From assembly GCA_945965395.1 (NCBI GenBank), contig CAMFND010000043.1, positions 1-32,319 on the forward strand: a stretch of DNA of 32,319 nt, in the 5' to 3' direction. Made by a program: the position numbers and the translations under genes. The number at the start of each line of letters is the position of its first letter. Positions within the stretch are counted from its first letter, which is position 1. Below are positions 16,923-27,144 of the stretch, piece by piece. The stretch is from an uncultured Bacteroides sp. GTDB taxonomy: Bacteria; Bacteroidota; Bacteroidia; Bacteroidales; Bacteroidaceae. The notes beneath the pieces were generated by a model. It worked only from the letters and a program-made list of their open reading frames with translations, was not told where the DNA came from and searched no databases.

Positions 16923-16989
16923 GAAAACATAAGTTTCCCACAGCGAAAACATACGTTTCCGGTATGAAAAACGTACGGTTCCGCCGTGG
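16923..16989. repeat. Three GAAAAC...GTTTCC palindromic repeat units
   Basis: Units begin at 16923, 16945 and 16966 (22, 21 and about 24 bases), each an A-rich left arm and a right arm ending in TTTCC or GTTCC, for example GGAAAACATAAGTTTCC. Partial copies flank it (ACGTTTCC before, GGGAAACAT after). The array lies between the convergent Nudix and guanine deaminase genes. Confidence 0.8.
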
Positions 16990-17036
16990 GAAACATAAAA
17001 AATATAAAGGCATTACAACCTTATTACCCAATCATT

Positions 17037-17504
17037 TTAGTATTCCACCTTATCCGTTTTTTCAGTCCAGTCCTGAAAAGCCCGAATAGCTTCTTCCGGC
17101 AACAAAACTTCTGAGGGCAGACGTCTTTCCGCCGGTTTCAAATCCAGTTCCTCATAAATAAAGGCATCGTCAAAGCCGATAGCTGCCGCATCGTGCTTGT
17201 TATTTCCATAATACATACGGTCCAGATATGCCCAATAGATTGCACCTAAGCACATGGGACATGGTTCACAAGAAGTATATATCTCACAACCACTCAAATC
17301 GAATGTACCCAGTTTCTTAGCTGCCGCACGGATGGCACTTACTTCTGCATGGGCGGTCGGGTCGCAATCCGGCGTCACACGGTTTACTCCCGTAGCTACA
17401 ATCTCACCGTTCTTTGCAATGACAGCACCAAAAGGACCGCCACCTTCAGCTACATTCTTCACTGACAACTCAATAGCCTTACGCATCAATTCTTCTTTCG
17501 TCAT
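17037..17504 (-). CDS. guaD: Guanine deaminase (cytidine deaminase fold)
   Basis: Zinc hydrolase converting guanine to xanthine in purine salvage or degradation; 155 residues, matching the short bacterial guanine deaminase. The zinc motif is complete: His52 and catalytic Glu54 in TAHAEVSAI, and Cys82/Cys85 in EPCPMCLGAIYWA. The C-terminal segment AAAIGFDDAFIYEEL resembles the Bacillus GuaD type rather than the tRNA adenosine deaminase TadA. A TadA-like or broader nucleoside deaminase function cannot be fully excluded. It is a single gene, divergent from the histidine kinase. Confidence 0.85.
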   Translation of the reverse strand: MTKEELMRKAIELSVKNVAEGGGPFGAVIAKNGEIVATGVNRVTPDCDPTAHAEVSAIRAAAKKLGTFDLSGCEIYTSCEPCPMCLGAIYWAYLDRMYYGNNKHDAAAIGFDDAFIYEELDLKPAERRLPSEVLLPEEAIRAFQDWTEKTDKVEY

Positions 17505-17615
17505 ACCATATTATTTTTAGTAATTCGTAAAAAACTTGATGAAAATACACAAAACTATAGAATAATCCAAACTTTTTGGCTACATTGCAAAAGCCACACA
17601 TAATAACAGCCGCCT

Positions 17616-19376
17616 ATGAAAAACCGCCTATTCATTTTGTTATGGTGTATTCCCGGCTTTCTTTTTTCCGTCACTCCCAAGCCGGATGTAGAAAAACTGA
17701 CAGAAACGGCCGATACTTATTATCAGGCAGGTAAGGTAGATTCTGCCCTATGGGCTATCGAACAAGCTCTTCAACTTGCAATGACAGAAAAGGATACCTG
17801 TGCCATGATGTCATGTTACACTTCACAAGGAGTCTACCTGCGCTCGTCCGGAAAACTCACCGAAGCAATTGCTGTCTACGACAAAGCCCTGCAATATGCG
17901 CCTCTTCTTTCCGGAAACAACGAAGACAACTTACAGACAATTACCACATTATACAACAACCTGGCTACGGTTTACTTAGATATGAAAAATCCGGCTCAGG
18001 CAGTAAAATACGCCTTAGATGCGGTTAAGCAGGCCGATAAATGTCAGGATAAGTCATTCCGCACACAGATTTATACCGTCTGTTCTTCCATTTTCATCAC
18101 TCAAAAAGAATACGAAGCCGCCAAAACCTATTTGTCTAAAGCCATTGCCCTATCCCTGCAACTGCAACAGCCCGAAACGGAACTTGGTGCCCGCACGTAC
18201 TACCTGCTGACCTTGTTCCGCACCCAGGCATCTGCCTCAGAAATCCAGAAACTGGTAGAACAAACGAATGCACTTGCCGCTAAGGTCAACTCGACCATGG
18301 CACTTGTCAATTACTATCAGGTACTTTTCTATGTCCAGCAGACCCGTAAAGAATGGAAGGCTGCCACTCAGACTGCACAGAAAATCCTGCAACTGCCAGG
18401 CATCGAAAATTATCCGTTCCTGCAATATGACGTGTATAACAACCTTCATCTTGTTTACAAGGAACTATCTGACTTTCCACAGGCCTACCACACGCTGGAA
18501 TTGGCCAAGGCACTCAGCGATTCGTTGTTCGTGCAAGAAAAAAGTCGCCAGCTGGAAGAGCTTTCCGTGAAATATGAAACCCAGAAAAAGGAACTGGAGT
18601 ACCAGAAGCTACAGGAAAAGCGTCAAAAGGAAAAGCAGAATCTGCAATTGAAGATTACGTTTCTATTAATCCTGATGGCTATAATGGCCTTCGTTTCACT
18701 CTACTTTATCCAAAAACAAAAGCTCCGTATCGAACGGCAGAAAAGAGAAGCGGAAGCACAAAAGCGTGAATTCGAAACCTTGCAACGCGATACGGAACGG
18801 AATGCCACACGTGCCTACCTGAAAGAGCTCGAGAAAGAACGCAACCGTCTGGCCAAAGAACTCCACGACGGCGTTTGCAACGATCTGTATGCACTCGAGA
18901 TGAATGCCTTCACACTCAACGAATCGTGGAAAGAACTCCTGCGTTCCAGTCGGGAGAACATCCGACGTGTATCCCACGAACTGCTTCCTCCTACCTTCCA
19001 AGAAACGACTTTAAAGCAAGTATTACAGAACTATGCTGAACGGATGACCTCTGCGTCATGCAAAGTCACCCTGACCACTCTTCCCGAAGAATGCGACTGG
19101 TCTGTACTTCCGGAAACTTATTGCCTGAACATCTACCGCATCATTCAGGAGGCTACCGGTAATGCGCTCAAACATGCCTTCCCCACTGAAATCCATCTCA
19201 CACTGGAGTGGAAACTTCCGAATCTGGAACTCATCATTTCACACAACGGGAAATTCAGCTCTACCTCAGAAAAAGGTATCGGGCTACAAACTATGAAAGA
19301 AAGAGTGATGGCAATGAAAGGACACATTTCAGTTGAAGCAGAAAAAATACAAATCATTATTCCGCTTTTCCTATAG
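17616..19376 (+). CDS. TPR-containing sensor histidine kinase (NarL/HisKA_3 type)
   Basis: Membrane sensor kinase of 586 residues. A signal peptide or first membrane segment is at residues 3-19, then a periplasmic region of TPR-like repeats to about residue 320 (for example AGKVDSALWAIEQALQLA and GKLTEAIAVYDKALQYAP). A charged coiled coil, one membrane helix (about 347-369) and another coiled coil follow. The dimerisation box has the phosphoacceptor His417 in LAKELHDGVCNDLYALEM. The ATPase domain shows the N-box IIQEATGNALKHA (about 505-518) and the G-box GIGLQTMKERV near residue 553. The next gene, 77 bases downstream, is the cognate response regulator. The signal sensed is unknown. Confidence 0.93.
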   Translation: MKNRLFILLWCIPGFLFSVTPKPDVEKLTETADTYYQAGKVDSALWAIEQALQLAMTEKDTCAMMSCYTSQGVYLRSSGKLTEAIAVYDKALQYAPLLSGNNEDNLQTITTLYNNLATVYLDMKNPAQAVKYALDAVKQADKCQDKSFRTQIYTVCSSIFITQKEYEAAKTYLSKAIALSLQLQQPETELGARTYYLLTLFRTQASASEIQKLVEQTNALAAKVNSTMALVNYYQVLFYVQQTRKEWKAATQTAQKILQLPGIENYPFLQYDVYNNLHLVYKELSDFPQAYHTLELAKALSDSLFVQEKSRQLEELSVKYETQKKELEYQKLQEKRQKEKQNLQLKITFLLILMAIMAFVSLYFIQKQKLRIERQKREAEAQKREFETLQRDTERNATRAYLKELEKERNRLAKELHDGVCNDLYALEMNAFTLNESWKELLRSSRENIRRVSHELLPPTFQETTLKQVLQNYAERMTSASCKVTLTTLPEECDWSVLPETYCLNIYRIIQEATGNALKHAFPTEIHLTLEWKLPNLELIISHNGKFSSTSEKGIGLQTMKERVMAMKGHISVEAEKIQIIIPLFL

Positions 19377-19419
19377 AAAAACTACGGCTTCCCGTGGGCA
19401 TTATCTCAAGAGGGTTGCG

Positions 19420-19427
19420 TACTTTTG
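19420..19427 (+). promoter_or_regulatory. -7 element before the response regulator
   Basis: TACTTTTG matches TAnnTTTG, 26 bases before the response regulator start, suggesting an internal promoter besides readthrough from the kinase gene. No -33 match is seen. Confidence 0.45.
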
Positions 19428-19453
19428 TTAACAAATAAAAAGACAAGTATTGC

Positions 19454-20104
19454 ATGAATTTGAATGTAGCCATCGTAGACGACCATCCTCTTGTGCTGGA
19501 AGGCCTAAAAAGCCTGCTTCTCCAGACTGAAGGCATAGAACATATCTATACTGCCCAAACAGGTTCACAACTGGGCAGTTTGCTCGCTCTGCATTCAATT
19601 CATCTGTATATCATCGATTTGGACCTGCCTGATATAGACGGTTTTGAACTGATTCATCAGATTAAGCAGAAATCTCCGGAAGCAAAGATTATTGTCAGCA
19701 CCATGCACGAGGAAATCTGGATTGTCAACAAACTGAAACACCCTGACATTGACGCCGTGGTATTCAAGTCTTCTGCAGGAGAATACATTCAAAAAGCCTT
19801 ACAGACAGTTTTAAAGGGGAAAAAATACTATTGTCCGCAATTCCAAAAACTCTATAAAGAAAAAGATAAGATCGGGCATACACCCGACACCCTCGATTCT
19901 GCTCCTACCATTCGGGAACTGGATGTACTGAAGGCCATAGCCAAAGGCATGAGTACCCACGAAATATCCGAATGTCTCTTTATTTCAGAGAATACAGTAG
20001 AATGGCACCGGAAAAACCTGATGGTGAAGTTCGGGGCCAAGAATGCCACCGACCTGGTTATTAAAGCCCTGTCGAAAGGCTACCTCAGTATTCCGCTGAA
20101 ATAA
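19454..20104 (+). CDS. LuxR/NarL-type response regulator
   Basis: Two-component response regulator of 216 residues. The receiver domain has the acidic pair in VDDHP (residues 9-10), the phosphoacceptor Asp55 in IIDLDLPDIDG, Thr83 in STMHEE and Lys105 in VVFKSSAG. The LuxR helix-turn-helix spans about residues 149-210 (IRELDVLKAIAKGMSTHEIS and FISENTVEWHRKNLMVKFGA). It pairs with the upstream kinase and lies 46 bases upstream of the lipoprotein gene, the closest candidate target. The binding sequence is not known. Confidence 0.95.
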   Translation: MNLNVAIVDDHPLVLEGLKSLLLQTEGIEHIYTAQTGSQLGSLLALHSIHLYIIDLDLPDIDGFELIHQIKQKSPEAKIIVSTMHEEIWIVNKLKHPDIDAVVFKSSAGEYIQKALQTVLKGKKYYCPQFQKLYKEKDKIGHTPDTLDSAPTIRELDVLKAIAKGMSTHEISECLFISENTVEWHRKNLMVKFGAKNATDLVIKALSKGYLSIPLK

Positions 20105-20150
20105 GTATTGCTTTGTTTTATTTTATGTTTCACCTAAATTATCTGCTACC

Positions 20151-21842
20151 ATGAAAACATTAGCTTATTATTTGTTAGGCATCTTCTCTTTATGCCTCCT
20201 GAATGCATGTAGTGACGAAGACAACCCAACTCCGGAACCTCCTCCTTCCAAAGGACAGGAAGAAGTACAAAAAATTGTAGAAGTACTGAAAGAAAGCAAT
20301 CCAGAAGTCAGCCAGTTCGTAGAAATACTGGAAAAAGTGAATGTAGCCGACCTGACACAAGACGAACTGACCGTCTTTGCGGTGAAAAATACAAGTACCG
20401 CAAGCCGTACCACCGTATTGGATACCGTTTCCATCAAAAATCACATCGCCAAAGGACGCTATGCCAAAGAAGATTTAACAGATGGCAGTACCCTGACTAG
20501 TATCAGTAACGAAACACTTTATGTGACACGTACTGAAAATGACGTACTGATCAATGGAGTCAAGATTGAGGGAAATGCCATTAAAGCTGGAAACAGCTAT
20601 GTGTATGTAGTTCCTGAAGTGATTCCTATGATAGAAGCACCTGTTACTTACAAGCATCAAACTACAATCAAAGTAAACCTCATAGACAAAGAATATAAAC
20701 CGCTGGAAAACGTAACCATTGCAGCAAAGAACGGAAATACGGGAGCTGAAATCGGTACATACACCACTGATGCCACAGGCACAGTTGTAATTTCACACAA
20801 CTGTGACACACTGACCTACACCCTCCACAAAGAAGGTCATTCCAATCTCGCTGACGGATACCTGCTCGCAGGAATGACAGAAGACGGAAACTTATCCTAT
20901 GTTGACCTCAACGGAGACGGAGAAATAAATGAAGTAGATAAAGTAAGTGGTGAGCCTTATATTTACTACTTAAATTATAAAGGACGCCCAGAAAGTAACC
21001 TCACTGAAACCTGCTATATGATTGCTGTCAATGAAACAGAGACCGCACTGACTGAATGGAACAATGCCCTGAAAGGTTACAACAATGAACTCTTAAATAT
21101 GGAGATGCAGCTCATCACAGGTTACGGCGGCTCTCCATACAAAAGTGACGAGAGCATGAAAGCCTTAGCAAATATTTACTATACCTCAGCTTTCAACACA
21201 TTAGAAACCGGAGAGAAACTGCTGAACGGACTGGCTGACAACTCCACTGCCAAACAGACAATTCAACTTGGTGTCTATCGCATTAAAGTAGACCTTTATA
21301 CTTATTTCGGAACAATGTTCAAATCAGGAAGCAACTTCATATCCGCCGATGAAAGTAAAGACCAACTGATTTCAAATCTCAAACAGTATAGAGAAACTTG
21401 TCCTAACGAATTAAAAAATGAAACAAGCTTCCTACTGGCGAAAGTACACATGTTAGCTGGAGAATATATTGATGCATACGAAAACATCCGAAGTGCTATC
21501 CAAAATGGCTATGCTGATATAGAAAGCAAACTGATTTTAGCTATTAGTGCCAAGGATAGTAATCCTCAAGAAACCATTGAAGCACTTAATTTTGTAAGAG
21601 AGTCTTTCGAGTGGTTGGAGCCTATACAATCATTGGGTGGAAATGAACTGATAGAAACCTGCCATACAGGACTTAATGGAAGTGGTAATTTATATCCTTA
21701 CTATAGAGTATTAAATGAAGCAATTAATTATATTCAAGTAGTAGCTGGTTTTACAATACCTAAGCATCATTTACTCCCGATTCCACAATCTGTAATAGAT
21801 GAGTCAAACGAAGTAATCAAGCAAAATAACGGCTACAATTAA
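20151..21842 (+). CDS. Multidomain lipoprotein: FAS1-like, Ig-like, calcium loop and SusD-like end
   Basis: Surface or periplasmic lipoprotein of 563 residues; lipobox LLNAC with Cys20, followed by a proline-rich tether. Residues about 39-159 resemble a degenerate FAS1 (fasciclin) domain (TVFAVKN, IKNHIAKG, LTSISNETLYV, GVKIEGNAIKAGNSYVYVV). Residues about 171-235 look like a carboxypeptidase-regulatory or Ig-like beta sandwich. DLNGDGEINEVD (252-263) fits a dockerin/EF-hand calcium loop. The C-terminal half resembles a shortened SusD/RagB protein: SFLLAKVHMLAGEYIDAYEN matches the SusD helical repeat, and the end LLPIPQSVIDESNEVIKQNN matches the SusD C-terminal motif. From about base 21480 codons become more A/T-ending. 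There is no SusC partner nearby. The domain calls are by eye. Confidence 0.7.
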   Translation: MKTLAYYLLGIFSLCLLNACSDEDNPTPEPPPSKGQEEVQKIVEVLKESNPEVSQFVEILEKVNVADLTQDELTVFAVKNTSTASRTTVLDTVSIKNHIAKGRYAKEDLTDGSTLTSISNETLYVTRTENDVLINGVKIEGNAIKAGNSYVYVVPEVIPMIEAPVTYKHQTTIKVNLIDKEYKPLENVTIAAKNGNTGAEIGTYTTDATGTVVISHNCDTLTYTLHKEGHSNLADGYLLAGMTEDGNLSYVDLNGDGEINEVDKVSGEPYIYYLNYKGRPESNLTETCYMIAVNETETALTEWNNALKGYNNELLNMEMQLITGYGGSPYKSDESMKALANIYYTSAFNTLETGEKLLNGLADNSTAKQTIQLGVYRIKVDLYTYFGTMFKSGSNFISADESKDQLISNLKQYRETCPNELKNETSFLLAKVHMLAGEYIDAYENIRSAIQNGYADIESKLILAISAKDSNPQETIEALNFVRESFEWLEPIQSLGGNELIETCHTGLNGSGNLYPYYRVLNEAINYIQVVAGFTIPKHHLLPIPQSVIDESNEVIKQNNGYN

Positions 21843-21860
21843 TTCTCTCTTACTCTCTAA

Positions 21861-21905
21861 CACAAAAAAATCCCAGCCGGAAATTCCGACTGGGATTTAC
21901 TTTAT
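21861..21905. terminator. Bidirectional terminator between the lipoprotein gene and groEL
   Basis: The arm at 21868-21882 pairs with 21884-21898 with one mismatched or wobble position. It has A-runs on the left and T-rich sequence on the right, in the gap between two convergent genes. Confidence 0.88.
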
Positions 21906-21921
21906 ATCTGAAAGGGGAAGA

Positions 21922-23592
<1,671 letters not shown>

Positions 23593-23601
23593 TTACCTAA
23601 A

Positions 23602-23874
23602 TTATCCCAAAACTGCCAGTACATCGCTCTGACGCATCATCAAATACTTCACACCTTCGTATTCGATTTCAGTACCAGAATATTTACCATACAATACAGT
23701 ATCACCTACTTTCAAGACCATTTCTTCGTCTTTAGTGCCATGGCCAACTGCCACTACTTCACCCTGCAACGGTTTTTCTTTCGCTGTGTCAGGAATAATG
23801 ATACCACCGATTGTTTTTTCTTCTGCAGGAGCCGGAAGAATCAGGACTCTGTCTGCTAATGGTTTAATGTTCAT
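23602..23874 (-). CDS. groES: Co-chaperonin GroES (10 kDa)
   Basis: Heptameric lid of the GroEL folding chamber; 90 residues, slightly short but normal. [19 protein letters not shown] is the conserved start, followed by the mobile loop [12 protein letters not shown], the segment GEVVAVGHG, and the final beta strands [19 protein letters not shown] and [14 protein letters not shown]. It is the first gene of the operon. Upstream there is no TAnnTTTG element but a sigma-54-like -24/-12 sequence. No CIRCE-type inverted repeat (TTAGCACTC arms) was seen. Confidence 0.99.
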   Translation of the reverse strand: MNIKPLADRVLILPAPAEEKTIGGIIIPDTAKEKPLQGEVVAVGHGTKDEEMVLKVGDTVLYGKYSGTEIEYEGVKYLMMRQSDVLAVLG

Positions 23875-23935
23875 AATGCTATAATTTAGTTTATATTTTA
23901 TCGTTTATCAAATGCGTTAAAGCACCTATCTTTCT

Positions 23936-23950
23936 GCGAAAAGCGTGCCA
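23936..23950 (-). promoter_or_regulatory. Sigma-54-like -24/-12 promoter of groES-groEL
   Basis: The minus strand reads TGGCACGCTTTTCGC. It has the invariant GG and GC separated by ten bases and a perfect TGGCACG -24 block; the -12 block is TCGC instead of TTGC. It predicts a transcript leader of about 50 bases before groES. The assignment is by motif only. Confidence 0.55.
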
Positions 23951-23957
23951 AAACAAA

Positions 23958-24018
23958 AGACTGACATTCTGGCATGAGCAGACTGACAAGAATGGCTGTT
24001 CCGCTGTCAATTCTGACA
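23958..24018. promoter_or_regulatory. TGTCA/TGACA repeats upstream of the groES promoter (candidate activator sites)
   Basis: AGACTGACA occurs at 23958-23966 and 23980-23988, 22 bases apart. A perfect inverted repeat TGTCA-N4-TGACA lies at 24005-24018, about 55-68 bases upstream of the -24 element. Inverted repeats at this distance are usual for enhancer-binding proteins of sigma-54 promoters. Confidence 0.45.
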
Positions 24019-24092
24019 CTTTCCCCTTATCCTTCAATACACATAATGGAAAATCCAGCCAACAATATGTTGCAAGACTTTAATCTCAATAT

Positions 24093-24148
24093 GAAAAAAA
24101 GAAGCTCTATGGCACACTCAACGCAAGTTCATGGAGCTTCTCTTTTCT
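24093..24148 (-). terminator. Terminator of rmuC
   Basis: The 12-base arms at 24100-24111 and 24130-24141 pair with one wobble around an 18-base loop; on the minus strand a run of T follows. It sits just after the rmuC stop codon. Confidence 0.85.
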
Positions 24149-24160
24149 ATTATATTATTT

Positions 24161-25570
24161 TTATTGTTCTTCCGATTCCGAGAATAAATCTCTTGCAGGA
24201 GTCACCGGTGTAATACCTTTGTCGACTTCCTGCCGGATACGGGAGGAGAACTTCTTTTTCGAAGTGATGCCCAATTCCGTCAGCATATCCGCCTGACGAA
24301 TCAGATTACCCTTTCCCTGCGAAAGCTGCCCCAACGCATTCTTGTAGGCCGTGGAAGCTGCCTGTAAAGAATCTCCAATCTTTTCGAAAGTCTCAGTAAA
24401 CCCTACCAGTTTCTCATAAAGCACCGTTCCTCGCTTGATGATGTCCTGAATATTTTTCACCTGATACTCCCGTTTCCATAAATCCAATGCCAATCGAAGC
24501 GCTGCAATCAGGTTGGTCGGACTAATCAATACGACCTTCTTCTGGTAAGCATAATTCCAAATGTCCGGATCGGCCTGCAATGCCAACAGATAAGCCGGTT
24601 CATTGGGCACAAACATCATCACAAAATCCAACGAAGACACATTGTAGCTGGAATAATCCTTCCGGCTCAACTCATCAATGTGAGCTTTCACAGAAGCTAA
24701 GTGTGCTTTCAAGTACTGTTCGCGTTGCACGGCATCCTCACAAGCTACATAGCTCGCATATGCCGTAAGCGATACTTTAGAGTCAATAATTACCTGACGG
24801 TTATCCGGATATACAACTAACACATCAGGCTGCATCCGCTGTCCCAATTCATTTTTGAGCGGTTCACCGTGTTCATCTTTCAAGAATTCCTGACGGAAAT
24901 ATTCTTCCCCTTCCCTCAGACCGGAATTTTCCAAAATAGTCTCCAATATCATTTCACCCCAGTTTCCCTGCATCTTGGAATCTCCTTTCAAGGCGCGGGT
25001 CAGGTTGTTGGCATCGTCGCTAATCTGCTTGTTCAACTGCATCAGTTCCTTGATACGGTCTTCCAAAGAAAAGCGCTGCTTGGATTCTTTATCGTACACC
25101 TCTTCCACCTGATGCTTGAATTCTTTCAAATTCTCTCCGAAAGGTTTCAACAAGTTACTCAAAGTTTCTGAACTAAGCCGGTTAAATACCTCCGTCTTCT
25201 GCTGGAAAATCCGGTTGGCCATATTCTCAAACTCCGTATTCAGTTGCTTCCGCAATTTCTCCACTTCTTCCTTCTGATTCTCCAGCCGTTCTTCCAGGTT
25301 GCGACGCTCTGCCTGTGAAGTAGCCAGTGCCCGACCAGTCTCTGCCCATTTACCGGAAAGTTCATCTACCTGTCCACGCAGCCTCTCCGTATCCTTCCGA
25401 TACTGCTCTGTCAGCAATTCAGTACGTTCCTTTTCCGCCTTCAGCAAATCCTGGGTATGCTGCTGGTTCATCTGCAACTCCGACCGCAAAGAAACGGACT
25501 TCCTCGCAGCCCACAAATAACCCAGCAATCCTCCTACTATCACGCCAACAACCAAATATACAAATTCCAT
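24161..25570 (-). CDS. rmuC: DNA recombination protein RmuC
   Basis: Membrane-anchored protein of 469 residues. One N-terminal membrane helix (residues 3-21, [19 protein letters not shown]) is followed by a long coiled coil (about 30-135), then the RmuC domain from about residue 165. The domain shows [40 protein letters not shown] (a nuclease-like D...D-x-K arrangement) and [13 protein letters not shown]. RmuC limits inversions and rearrangements at short inverted repeats in E. coli; the precise activity is unsettled. It lies downstream of hisS with a terminator hairpin in between, so its own promoter is expected but not clearly visible. Confidence 0.95.
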   Translation of the reverse strand: MEFVYLVVGVIVGGLLGYLWAARKSVSLRSELQMNQQHTQDLLKAEKERTELLTEQYRKDTERLRGQVDELSGKWAETGRALATSQAERRNLEERLENQKEEVEKLRKQLNTEFENMANRIFQQKTEVFNRLSSETLSNLLKPFGENLKEFKHQVEEVYDKESKQRFSLEDRIKELMQLNKQISDDANNLTRALKGDSKMQGNWGEMILETILENSGLREGEEYFRQEFLKDEHGEPLKNELGQRMQPDVLVVYPDNRQVIIDSKVSLTAYASYVACEDAVQREQYLKAHLASVKAHIDELSRKDYSSYNVSSLDFVMMFVPNEPAYLLALQADPDIWNYAYQKKVVLISPTNLIAALRLALDLWKREYQVKNIQDIIKRGTVLYEKLVGFTETFEKIGDSLQAASTAYKNALGQLSQGKGNLIRQADMLTELGITSKKKFSSRIRQEVDKGITPVTPARDLFSESEEQ

Positions 25571-25597
25571 ATTCTCTACTAATTTTCGAAACGCCTA

Positions 25598-25668
25598 TAA
25601 AAAAACAGGTTTCACGAAACAAAAATCTGAAGCATCTGCCTCTTCCGTTTCTTCCGTGAAACCTGTGT
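25598..25668 (-). terminator. Terminator of hisS
   Basis: ACAGGTTTCACG (25605-25616) pairs with CGTGAAACCTGT (25655-25666), a perfect 12-bp stem with a long loop. On the minus strand it is followed by a run of T. It lies between hisS and rmuC. Confidence 0.8.
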
Positions 25669-25697
25669 CCTTTTTATTTATGATTAATCGCTCACAC

Positions 25698-27062
25698 TTA
25701 TCCGTTGATGGCAGCTACCAGTTCTTCCGGAGTAACCAACGACTGTTCACCGCTCGTCATATTTTTCAGCATGACTTTTCCTTCTTTCATTTCATTTTCG
25801 CCCACAATGGCTACAAACGGTACCATCTTTGCATTGGCATAGCTCATCTGTTTCTTCATTTTAGCAGCATCCGGATAGATTTCTGCACGGATACCAGCCG
25901 CACGTACCTGTGCCAATACCGGCAATACATACGCAGCCTCAGCTTCCCCAAAGTTGACGAACAATAACTGTGTGCCGTTCACCGCTTCTTTCGGATACAA
26001 ATCCAACTGGTTCAGTACGTCGTAAATACGGTCAGCACCGAATGAGATACCCACTCCTGACATACCTTCCATGCCGAACACACCGGTCAGGTTATCGTAA
26101 CGGCCACCTCCACTGATACTACCAATCTGTACGTCCAGCGCCTTCACTTCAAAGATAGCACCCGTATAATAGTTCAGCCCACGAGCCAGTGTCAAATCCA
26201 GTTCCACTTCCGACTGAATACCCAGTCCGGCAATCGTCTTCAGGATAAACTCACTTTCTTCTACTCCCTTCAAGCCAGTCTCACTTGCAGCCAGCACGTT
26301 CTTCAGCGTAGCTATTTTCTCTTCGTTCGAACCGCTCAACAGGATAATCGGCTGCAACTTATCGATGGCTTCCTGCGGAATACCTTTTGATGCCAGTTCC
26401 GCATTTACATTGTCCAAACCAATTTTATCAAGCTTGTCGATAGCTACTGTAATATCTACAATCTTATCGGCTTCTCCGATGATTTCGGCAATACCTGTCA
26501 GAATCTTACGGTTGTTAATCTTGATGGAAACACGAATACCGAATTTCTGGAACACCGCATCAATCATCTGCACCAGTTCCACCTCATTCAGCAAGGAGTT
26601 ACTGCCCACCACGTCGGCATCACACTGATAGAATTCACGGTAACGTCCCTTCTGCGGACGGTCAGCACGCCATACCGGCTGAATCTGGAAACGCTTGAAC
26701 GGGAAAGTGATTTCATCACGGTGCATTACCACGTAACGCGCAAAAGGAACTGTCAGGTCATATCGCAAACCTTTTTCACAGAATTTGCTGGCCAATTTTG
26801 CTGCATTACGGCTCAACAGTTCTTCATCTGTCAGTCCAGAAAAATAGTCACCCGAATTCTGAATCTTGAAAAGCAGCTTATCGCCTTCCTCTCCGTACTT
26901 ACCCATCAAGGTAGACAGGTTTTCCATGGAGGGAGTCTCTATCTGCTGAAAGCCGTAGCGATAGAACACCTCGCGAATGGTGTTGAATATATAGTTACGT
27001 TTCGCCATTTCTACCGGCGAAAAGTCTCTTGTTCCTTTAGGTATACTTGGTTTTGTTGCCAT
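25698..27062 (-). CDS. hisS: Histidyl-tRNA synthetase
   Basis: Class II aminoacyl-tRNA synthetase charging tRNA-His; 454 residues, the usual length. The N-terminus [20 protein letters not shown] is typical. Motif 2 is visible in [20 protein letters not shown] then [12 protein letters not shown]. The two histidine-specific segments are [15 protein letters not shown] and [10 protein letters not shown], and motif 3 is [15 protein letters not shown]. The last 90 or so residues form the anticodon-binding domain ([17 protein letters not shown] onward). It has its own -7 element and terminator and appears monocistronic. Confidence 0.98.
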   Translation of the reverse strand: MATKPSIPKGTRDFSPVEMAKRNYIFNTIREVFYRYGFQQIETPSMENLSTLMGKYGEEGDKLLFKIQNSGDYFSGLTDEELLSRNAAKLASKFCEKGLRYDLTVPFARYVVMHRDEITFPFKRFQIQPVWRADRPQKGRYREFYQCDADVVGSNSLLNEVELVQMIDAVFQKFGIRVSIKINNRKILTGIAEIIGEADKIVDITVAIDKLDKIGLDNVNAELASKGIPQEAIDKLQPIILLSGSNEEKIATLKNVLAASETGLKGVEESEFILKTIAGLGIQSEVELDLTLARGLNYYTGAIFEVKALDVQIGSISGGGRYDNLTGVFGMEGMSGVGISFGADRIYDVLNQLDLYPKEAVNGTQLLFVNFGEAEAAYVLPVLAQVRAAGIRAEIYPDAAKMKKQMSYANAKMVPFVAIVGENEMKEGKVMLKNMTSGEQSLVTPEELVAAING

Positions 27063-27089
27063 AATGAATCAGTCTTTAAATTAACGGGG

Positions 27090-27097
27090 CAAAAATA
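27090..27097 (-). promoter_or_regulatory. -7 element of hisS
   Basis: The minus strand reads TATTTTTG, matching TAnnTTTG, 27 bases before the start codon. No -33 TTTG is present at the expected distance. Confidence 0.5.
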
Positions 27098-27144
27098 CGA
27101 ATAAAATTTCTACCTTCCGCACACAAAACGAAAGGATTTCATGC

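Noticed and set aside
23875..24160. CIRCE (HrcA) operator before groES
   Set aside because: No TTAGCACTC-N9-GAGTGCTAA-type inverted repeat exists in this region.
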